DNA of 64,000 nt, from NCBI GenBank assembly GCA_029204225.1, contig CM055100.1:60528560-60592559 (forward strand), given 5' to 3'. Shown one piece after another: positions 56,042 through 64,000 of the stretch. The position numbers and the translations under genes were made by a program. Position 1 is the first letter of the stretch, and the number at the start of each line of letters is the position of its first letter. A model generated the notes under the pieces. That model was not told where the DNA came from. It did no database searches and saw only the letters and a list, made by a program, of their open reading frames with translations. The stretch comes from Diphasiastrum complanatum (lineage: Eukaryota; Streptophyta; Lycopodiopsida; Lycopodiales; Lycopodiaceae).

Positions 56042-57067
56042 TGTGCAGGAAATACCCACAACAGTAGCTCATGTGGAGACTGGCAATTTTGCTTTTCAAC
56101 AAGCTCTACCCACTACTCGAGATTTACTTCCACCACTTGTACAACCTTTTGTGCCTCCCTTTGAATCTTTGGTGACAAATCAACAACGAGTTTTTCAGAA
56201 GACTATTATGGAGCATCTTCACTCTTATTCCTTCGGTCAACTTATCAAAGATTCACCTTCTGATGCAGTTCAAGCTCGTCTTCTATCTTGTGTTGGTCCA
56301 GATGCAAGGGCTTGGTTGGTTGTACATCCAGTTCTTCCACTATTGAGACTCAACAATGACTTGTTTATAACTGCCCTTCGAACCAGATTGGGACTTCCAC
56401 ATCCAATGTTAATTGATATCTCTAAGTGTTCATGTGGGCATGTATTGGATTCCTTGGGTACTCATCTTATGCGTTACGTATTGTTTCAAATGATTCCATT
56501 CGTGATGCCCTGGCTGCTATTGCTCATGATAGTGGCTTTCATGTTGTTCGAGAACAGACACACATTTTACCAGAGCCTTCTTCGCAATCTAGCCGACGAC
56601 GAGTTGTTTGACCTTGTTCTCTCGCGTGATGGAATTCGTACTATGGGAGATGTTGTAATTGCTGATCCCTCTCGTCGGGACCTTCTTCGTCGTTCTTCCA
56701 CCACGCAAGGGGCCGCTGCATCTCAAGCAACTCAAGAAAAGGAACGAGATTATAATGATTGTGCACCCGGTGAAGATTTCATCCCCTTTGCCTTGGAAAC
56801 TTATGGTTGTCTTCACAAGAAATTTAATGATTTTTTATCTTTATGTGTGGAGCTTATGGTGAAACGCCAAGGACAAAGCATTACCTTACCTTCCGTCATT
56901 ATTTCTTTCTACCGCCAGCGTATTTCTATAGCATTACAACGTTCACAGGCGATTTCAATTCTGTGACGGGCTCAGTTTGCAGGAGCGGCTGCTTCAAAGC
57001 TTCATGCATTACCTATTATTGGATCTATTTTAGTTATTGATTTACATAAGGCAGTTGGTTTTGAGTA
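56042..57067 (+). pseudogene. Non-LTR element 3' part: zinc knuckle and restriction-like endonuclease
   Basis: It resumes with EIPTTVAHVETGNFAFQQAL (about 56050). QARLLSCVGPDARAWL is at about 56270. A zinc-knuckle-like CSCGHVLDSLGTHLMR lies at about 56427. A shifted stretch (SIRDALAAIAHDSGFHVVRE, about 56495) is followed back in the first frame by DLVLSRDGIRTMGDVVIADP (about 56610). The C-x-C...H knuckle plus the D...DVVIADP layout resembles the restriction-like endonuclease of R2/R4-type non-LTR elements. Two shifts and a stop at 56964 break it; homology continues to 57067. About 200 residues between RT and this part are missing. Confidence 0.75.
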
Positions 57068-57290
57068 ATTAGTTTAATATTTAATTTCTAACTTACATCG
57101 GGCTGTTGGTTTTAAGTAATTAGCTTACTATTCTAAGTTTTACTTAGCTTTTAGGTAGCTTAATTCATTTCTGCCATTCTACAGTATTTTATTTTAAATA
57201 CTTTAATCTTCTTGTTTGATCATCATTTTTAATAAACTTCCTTGAAGAAAGTAAGTTGTTGTCTAATTGATGTTCATGTTGTGCTATTTT

Positions 57291-58135
57291 TAGGAGACTA
57301 TGACAGAAAACCACCAAAACGGGCAATCTATCAGCTCTTCAGCTCTTCGATAGAAAGCCTCAACGTTTCTTGTACATTTGATTCCCTCCATGCCAAAACT
57401 GTATATTTGATCCTGAGCTGTATTTTTTATGTTTGAGTGACTATCTTACTTCCCAGGCTCAAGCCAGAGTATGCTGCCACTTTTGACTATCATACTTCAC
57501 AGCCTCACAGGCTCAAGCCAGAGGAGCACGTTGTTGCCACTATTGACTGTCATACCTCGTCTGGGGACACATCATTTGATTGCATCTACCTATACATTTT
57601 CATTTTAATACATAGAGGTGTTACTATGCATAATGTTTCCGTTAGTAGGGGAGTGTTGTGGACATACATCAGAGCCATGATTACGATGGGACATTATCTG
57701 ACAATACAGCTGTTATTGGAAACTATGGGGGCGGCCTGTGACCCAATGATTAATTTTATGGCCCATTTCTTATTTTAGTGCCCATTCAAGATTTCATCGG
57801 TTTTTTATGGGTCCTTCAAGACATCCACAGAGAAGGGTGTAGGAACTCATAGACTACATCAGTATTTGTTCATAGGTGACTGACCTTTAATTTGCACAGT
57901 ATACATAGGAACTCCATTATTCATTTGGCAACTTATGGTCTTCACATTTTTAGTTTTTTGTCGGAGACTCTGAATCTCTTCCCTGTAGGGTATAAGCCAT
58001 TGTCAGTTCATGGAGTATGCTTTTTAGGAAATTTGAACAAAGACCACCAGAATTACATTTTAGATAGAGAGCCTCAGCATTTCCTCTATGTTTGATTCCC
58101 TCCATGCAAAAGCTGTATATTATCTCGCAATTTAC
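57291..58135 (+). repeat. Diverged direct repeats after the non-LTR element
   Basis: Segments 57285-57420 and 58015-58130 share GAGCCTCA or AAAGCCTCA contexts and the block TTTGATTCCCTCCATGC. In addition, 57457-57503 and 57509-57562 form a short tandem repeat around CAGGCTCAAGCCAGAG. No long open frame supports a gene. Confidence 0.65.
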
Positions 58136-58644
58136 ACATGGCTTGCAAAACAATTGTGCTAAATTCTAATACAGAATACTTTACCCTTCCATTTCACATT
58201 GACGTGTTCACTCTCTTGAAATGATAAATACTATATATTTGCCCATCTTGTTGCATACTTATTCTCTACAACCAACATTTTCTTGATAAAAGCTCCAAAA
58301 ATGTGGTTTGAGTTTCAGTTTACCACTCTTTTATTTGTAGTCTAACAAGATGAATCTTTACAAAACATTTCAAGTCTTCTTTCTGTAATCTCTTCACAGC
58401 GGCACAAATGAGGGTCGAAGTGATAGATACCTAGGGAACCACATCAGATTAGTTCATACAGCAGCATGAACATTGGAAAACTTGATTCAGTATAATTCTG
58501 GCAAAGGGAAGCCACATTTAACGTACATCTGGCAAAGGGAAGCTGGTCTTCTTAATATAAAACATAAATTAATGGAATCAAGCACATTTGATGAGTTTCA
58601 ATGCAGGGATATAATAATCATTAACACTATGGTCATGCCAAAGT

Positions 58645-60330
58645 GCAAACAGAGATTCATTCTGGCTGAAGTGAATGTAATAAAGGACATCAATTATTGT
58701 TCTTTAAAAAATTTATCTAAATGATACAATGCTAGATGTTTATTTATAAATTAACAGTCTAATCTGAAAGCAAGCAGCTTAGATACTTCTTCACACCATG
58801 GTCGGTCCTCATTTTAAACTTCTATGTGTATTGGAGTTTGCGGGCAAAATGAGCACAAGTTTCTTCAAAGGACTTATGGAGAGAGCGTACAGAAATCAGC
58901 AAGATTTACTGAGAAAAAAAATGCCAAGCAGATGAGAATAATTGATCTCATAGTCTCACAGAGTTCTGAAACATGTCTGGAGCGCTCACTAAAGAAGGAT
59001 TCCTTTTTCTGGAGAGTTGCAAAGATACGTGAGAAATATGTTTTCTCTGTTTCTTTTCCGATATATTGATGGTGATTTGTCCCAAGTGTACACCGTATAC
59101 TCAGATTGAATAATGGTAATGACTCAGAAAAATCATATAGTGGCTAGAAATGAGCTCCAAGGTTCAGTAATCAACTAATTGGTTTCTCCGACCGATGAAG
59201 TTCCTATAGAACAGGCTAGCCCACCTTTGAAAGACCTATGCAATTTAAAAAATCCTCAATGACAATCTGAGTTTGAAAGTACTGAAGCCATCACTTCGTT
59301 ACTATCAAGCCAAGTCACCATTCCATTGAGAACTGTTTTGAAACACTCAAATCCCTTGCATTAGGCTCTTGCTAGTTGGCTAGACTCATGCGCCATGCTC
59401 TAGCTATTCCTAAGATGAGGCACACTTATAATGACAATAGGCATCATCTAAAAGGGCAAAAAGGGTACGCTACACTCCTGCACAACGCCTATGCACAGTC
59501 GGCAATCCAGAATATGTAATTATCTACGTAAAAATGTTCTCGTTACTATATCCCTCTGCCTAAACATTCAATTTGAAAACTAGGGCCTTTGCATACTAAA
59601 ATGCAAACGCCCTTTAGGCTTTAGGGTTTTTAAATCTAATAAAATTATCATTAGTTAAGAGTTTTCTATTTCCATGCTATAGAATCTGGATTAGAATTTT
59701 GGGACCTTTCAAGGATTGTTTTTATGTATTTCAAATTATTTTGTGATAACTGAATATTTGAGAAAAAGCATTCAAAAAAAGTTCCACACTTGTTTCTGTG
59801 GTAAGCAACGATCACGTTTGGGAATTAGTATTCCGGAATGCTGAGGGATCCGGAATGCATTCCAGTGCAAATAAAACTGATCGGTACATAAAAAACTGCA
59901 AAAAATAGTTTACTGAGATCTAATTTACATGGAAATTAACCCGGCATGTACGTGCCCAAGCACAGACGCATTCTAACTGAAGCGAAATGCAGGCTTCCAT
60001 GGTAATTATTGTTCTTTCAGAAATATATCTCAAAATCACAATTTTCGCTTTTGTTATGTGAACAGCAGTAGTTTGTTAATGAATTAACAGTCTAAGCTGA
60101 GCGCAGCCAGCCTAAATACTTCTTCACACTAAGGACAGTCTTTCCAAACTTTTACATGTAGTGGGGTCTGTGAGCAAAATAAACAGAAATTTCTTCAATG
60201 ACTGCAAACAATGAGCCTTCAATGATGAACATACAAAAATTGGCAAGATTTACTGAGAAAAAAAATGCCAACCAGACGAGAATAATTGTTCGAGATTCGC
60301 TATATAGAAAATTGCAAAAAATGGTTACTG
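58645..60330. repeat. Pair of diverged direct repeats, about 400 bp apiece
   Basis: Copies at about 58650-58950 and 59970-60290 share AACAGTCTAA, TACTTCTTCACAC, AAATTTCTTCAA-type and GGCAAGATTTACTGAGAAAA blocks in order. The second copy lies just downstream of the trihelix gene (minus strand) and may overlap its 3' UTR. The first would then be a duplicated 3' flank. Confidence 0.7.
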
Positions 60331-60434
60331 AGATTTAATTTACATGGCAGTCATATACTGGCACCTTAAGTAGCTTAGGGAAATCCACAGTCAACACAGG
60401 ACTTGCATCCATCCTGTCTTCTTACATAATTACA

Positions 60435-61340
60435 TTAATCTTTTTTTGACATGTGCTTCATTTCTTGGATGGACATGATAGTCTGCAGAACTAACGTTAT
60501 CATCCTTTCATGTGATTCACGTTGTTCTCTTGCCAATTCCCGTTGCTCTCTTGCCGACTCTCGCTGTTCTCGTGCCATATCTTTAAGCAACTCCATCTTC
60601 GACTCCTCGATCTTCATCATGCTATTTGCAAAGGACTTCATCACTTCCACCAACTCACCCACTGCTCTTGTCTTTTTGGTACGTTTTCCATTATATCGAC
60701 CTGCAAAACCTGAGACCCCACAACTTTTTGGTTTTGCTGAGTCAATATCTTCGGTTTCACGGGTGGCCTTCTTTCTTGAAGGCGTGCTTATGGATGTCTC
60801 TCTATCAATATAAAGGTAAGGAGTGGGGGCATCTCGCTCTCGAAAATCAGAATGTGTGGGTATAACCATCTCCAGATCATGCATCATATTATCGGCAGAA
60901 TCACGAGAGCAAGTGCTCTTTGGACGGTAGCGCCACAACTCTGCCATTCGGTCAAAGAACTCCCACCTTGAGGGTATGCCCGTCTGTTCACTGAGTCGCT
61001 TCTCATCCCGATACTTTCTCCGCATTTTTTCAATTTTGCTCTTGCACTGAACTGCTGATCGACCCTGTGAACTCTTGTATCTACCTCCCAGTTCCTTAGC
61101 GATCCACTTCCAGTGCTCTGATGCAAAATTTCCTCTGTTATTTTCGAGCCACTTCTCTTCAAACAAATCTAAGAGAATGTGAATCTCAGGTTCGGCCCAC
61201 ATCTCAAAAACCTTATTCATTCTGACCTCATGTGCACCAAGAGTGTGAGTTGTCGGTAAGTTGGAAGATAGATCAAGGAGTTGGCCCTCATTGCCTAGTA
61301 TATCATGGGTCAGCGATGTCATGGAATGTTGATTTTCCAT
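60435..61340 (-). CDS. Trihelix (MYB/SANT-like) transcription factor, intact
   Basis: A 301-codon frame without introns. Residues 44-138 form a trihelix DNA-binding domain with regularly spaced aromatics: W48, W64, W77/W79, Y110, W126, FF128-129 and W136, with SAVQCKSKIEKMRRKYR as the third-helix region. Residues about 185-222 are basic (SRKKA and GKRTKKT, possible nuclear localisation). Residues about 245-295 form an amphipathic coiled coil with AREQRE(S/L) repeats, expected to mediate dimerisation. This layout (N-terminal trihelix, C-terminal coiled coil) is typical of plant trihelix repressor-like factors. DNA target and partners are unknown. The ATG at 61340 gives the full domain; an upstream exon cannot be excluded, as AACAGAGCCAG before the ATG could be an acceptor. 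Confidence 0.9.
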   Translation of the reverse strand: MENQHSMTSLTHDILGNEGQLLDLSSNLPTTHTLGAHEVRMNKVFEMWAEPEIHILLDLFEEKWLENNRGNFASEHWKWIAKELGGRYKSSQGRSAVQCKSKIEKMRRKYRDEKRLSEQTGIPSRWEFFDRMAELWRYRPKSTCSRDSADNMMHDLEMVIPTHSDFRERDAPTPYLYIDRETSISTPSRKKATRETEDIDSAKPKSCGVSGFAGRYNGKRTKKTRAVGELVEVMKSFANSMMKIEESKMELLKDMAREQRESAREQRELAREQRESHERMITLVLQTIMSIQEMKHMSKKD

Positions 61341-61945
61341 CTGGCTCTGTTCATAAGATAATGAAATGAGAAAGGGCTCATAACCAGCATGCCAATGAGC
61401 TCAATGCACTTCTATAATTGTCAGACTTGCATTCATTCAAACAATATCAATATTTATCTGCAAACAACCAGGATACACTGACACTTATGTGAAAGTTTGA
61501 ACTGTCATGGAGGATCAATTTGATCTCTAGTGATATGCATCCCTATTCATATTTAATCAGTTCCTAACATGTCACAGCCCTTGCTTGAATGAGCTCCAAA
61601 TCCCTCAGGAAGACGCAATTTCAGAGCAGAAAATAAAAATGAGTAGAACAAGATGACAGATGGCCTACACCCAAATGCAACATGCTACCAGGGGCCACAA
61701 CTTGAGCAGACAACAAGACAAAGCAACAACAAAGAAAAGAAAATGCATTTTAAACGTTTGAAAGAATTGAGCAAACGTTTTAAATTTTATTTTATTTAGA
61801 ATTTTGTGAAACAAATTGTCCAGTAGTTGTTATAAAGTAAAAAAAATCGGATCAGCAAGCATAGGACAACACACAGCCTTACAATATCACTAAAAGCATA
61901 CATGATGCTCAAATTTATATAAAACCTAAATTTTTAACTTGAAAT
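61341..61945. other. Upstream region of the trihelix gene, nothing assigned
   Basis: Presumed 5' region of the minus-strand trihelix gene. AT-rich, with no clear TATA box or element ends that I can defend. Confidence 0.4.
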
Positions 61946-62033
61946 CATACATCATATCATATAGAAGAGAATGGACATTGCAAATTCAGCATACATCATA
62001 TCATATAGAAGAGAATGGAGATTGCAAATTCAG
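61946..62033. repeat. 44-bp tandem duplication
   Basis: Two copies, 61946-61989 and 61990-62033, differ at one base (GGACATTG against GGAGATTG). Each starts CATACATCATATCATATAG. This is probably very recent and polymorphic. It lies about 600 bp upstream of the trihelix ATG. Confidence 0.95.
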
Positions 62034-64000
62034 CCTACAGTGCTTTATTGAATGCAAATTACCATAACCAAACACTTATTAAGTTTCATTTCAATTGTCA
62101 TGTGGTCTACAAGTCAAAACTATGAAGAATAAGTTCTACCTTGTAACAACAAGTTTTTAGTATGTTGTAGGTACAAAACTAAGCAAACTAAACTGCAACA
62201 TGCAAGTAGCTTAGTTGTATATGTTGTGTCATCGAACTAGTCCTCGTGTAAATCATGCATGGGCCAGTGATGTTGCATTGTTGGCTTATCCTCGAGGTCC
62301 AAATGTTTTCTCTTAGAGGTGCCCATTGCGTCCAAACTCATGGCCGTATCAATTTAAGGCTGCGTGAGATCATGAGCCATGCCTCACAAATCCCATCCCT
62401 CCTCGTTGTAATCCTGCTCATTTTCAAGATCAATAAATCACTTCTCATCCCTCAGATTGTTTAGGTTTTGCAGTTTTTATTCCAACTTCTGAGGTCACAA
62501 CTAGTTATCTTTGCAAGCAACCGCAGGTTGAAACGGATATATACTACCTTCTCCATGGTCGAGGACTTCAACCTGCTCTTTATTTTTGTGTGTATGAGTA
62601 GAAAAAGTGCTCCAAATCCCCTAACATGGAGAGTTTGTACTACCCTAACTAAACTGTTCGTCCAAACAAACTTTCCCACATGCACGCATAGCATGACTTA
62701 AAATACACGTCAATAAGATAAAAACTAAGTTGCACTGGAACGCTGTTCCGGACCCCCACATTCTAGAACATGGCATTTCGGAACTCCGCAACATGGTGTG
62801 AAAAAAACGTGGAAATTGTTTTTGACACCCGCAAAGCCCCATTTCCAGTGCACTTTGTTGGAAGCCAAATGAGTAGCGTGAGCACTCTATGTGAAGGCCA
62901 TGATGAGTGGAAGGTGAATGTAGCACACAAAAGAGGGCAACAGTGACTATACGGAGATTTGCAAGCAAAGGAACTTCTTGAAGCTTTTTTTCACCTTTTT
63001 TTCCTTGCTTTGTTTGGAGGCTATAGTGCATCATTTTGACTGATTCATGTTGCTAAGATTGGCCGTAGGGTTGCTAGGGAGAGAGCGATTGCAAGTTCCC
63101 AAGCTTTCAAGTTTCAATTTTGCTATGCAGCATGCTTAAGCCTAAATGCTTTGTTCAGTTAGTGAATGAACTTCAATGCACCATGCTTTGTTCAGTTAGT
63201 AGTATGCTTTGCAATGTGTTTGGAATTTTTGTTACATACCTGCATGTTGCTTTTTCCCACCCCAACACATAGATTTAAAAAAAACCAAAACAAACCAAAA
63301 AAAAATTGTATTGTCCCAATCCAGAACGCTCTGGGATCCCAGAACCATTCCAGAATGCACATTCCCGAACTTTGTGCTTCTATGGATCATAAAAAAAATA
63401 TCAAAGCATGAGATTAATAGTACATGAATCAAAATTGATGCAAGAAGAATAATTGGGAATTAATAGGGACAGCTTAGCCACATACGGCATACTTTCACCT
63501 TTTTTCTATGACTACAATAGTTACTTAATTTTATTTTCTCTCACCTTGTTACTTGTAATTTTATGACGTTTGTGTCATGCAAGAATAACTGCCCATGAAC
63601 TGGGCAATGTTCCTATTATCACAGTTACCAGCAAGCGTTTGCAAAGAGTTTGCATGTTTGCCACAAGAGAAAATGTTGCCCTGAAAACACTATCTTTCCA
63701 CCCCATAATTTAGGATTTTGTACATTAACTTTTGCAGGAACAGAATACTTTGAAATGTTCATCAAAAAATTTAATTTTTCACACATTTACTTAGATTTTC
63801 ATATTCTGTTTTCAAAAAAAATAAGCATAGTCTAGACCCGTGTTGCAAGCACGTTCCATTATCTAGCTCTTAATCACAACAATCTACAAGTTAAGTACTC
63901 TAGACATTCATAGCCACCTATACTACATCCAGTAATCGTCTAGCCTATAAACTACACCAAAAAAACCAAGGCCTATGCGACATGCGACGACAGGGCAAAA
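62034..64000. other. No gene recognised
   Basis: Scattered short frames without family motifs. Foldback-prone sequence with GGAATGC/CCAGAACG motifs appears at 62713-62790 and 63320-63375, similar to 59811-59875, and may be ends of a small repeat family. No LTR or primer-binding site was found. Confidence 0.45.

Larger units (their letters stand above)
53850..56047 (-). mobile_element. Gypsy F relic: leader repeats, primer-binding site, 5' LTR
   Basis: It splits the non-LTR element. On the minus strand a probable LTR (about 56047 to 55317, TG...CA) contains a GA tract. It is followed by primer-binding site TGGCGCCGTTGTCGGGG (55315-55299) and a leader to 53850. Leader units begin AACAAACCCTCGCAGACT at about 53861, 54077, 54424 and 54575. 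A 205-bp RNase H piece is wedged between them. Gag-pol and the second LTR are missing, and the host RT has lost sequence at the junction, so no target duplication is visible. Confidence 0.75.

Noticed and set aside
57437-57778. 113-codon plus-strand frame with LKPE...HTS repeats
   Set aside because: The repeat in the translation mirrors a short DNA tandem repeat. No family or flanking exon support.

Overview
This is nuclear DNA of a seed plant, probably a gymnosperm (conifer-like). The inference rests on one apparently intact multi-exon gene whose two large introns (about 6.2 and 11.8 kb) are packed with old retrotransposon debris, on the mix of worn Ty1/copia and Ty3/gypsy copies across the window, and on a BAHD acyltransferase relic. 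I cannot fix the species. Only two host genes look intact, both on the minus strand.

Layout. 1-2.7 kb: small tandem repeats and a foldback MITE with a readable empty site. 2.99-4.45 kb: a BAHD acyltransferase pseudogene (+). 4.5-7.5 kb: repeats and an 86-bp tRNA-like SINE with 15-bp target duplications. 7.5-22.7 kb: nested, mostly plus-strand copia elements (A, B, C, D), some with opposite-strand copia pieces, nearly all broken by stops and frameshifts. 22.7-29.2 kb: minus-strand gypsy material, namely a 2.96-kb non-autonomous LTR element with no recognisable coding capacity, then element E, which has gag, protease and integrase but has lost RT-RNase H. 29.8-30.6 kb: a 366-bp tandem duplication.

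32.28-52.06 kb (-): a complete four-exon gene, predicted 516 aa, for an ACC-synthase-like PLP aminotransferase of the ACS10/ACS12 type with a hydrophobic N-terminal segment. I assembled it from splice sites: exons 51630-52055, 51301-51426, 44908-45068 and 32280-33117. Intron 2 holds chromodomain gypsy remnants. Intron 3 holds a copia element between inverted LTRs, another copia LTR and MITE copies. The GC-rich upstream side carries two ACGT-core (G-box/ABRE-like) motifs.

53.3-57.1 kb (+): a degenerate non-LTR-type reverse transcriptase with a C-terminal zinc-knuckle/restriction-like-endonuclease block, split by a minus-strand gypsy relic (F). 57.1-60.4 kb: duplicated non-coding segments. 60.4-61.3 kb (-): an intact 301-aa trihelix transcription factor frame. 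61.3-64 kb: no gene seen.

The two host genes show no functional link beyond being neighbours on one strand. I found no CRISPR, no rRNA or tRNA gene and no prokaryotic-style operon. The most unusual material is structural: two inverted LTR pairs, an RT-less copia and an RT-less gypsy, a coding-free LTR element with mismatched flanks, and a host gene that still reads through about 18 kb of intron.
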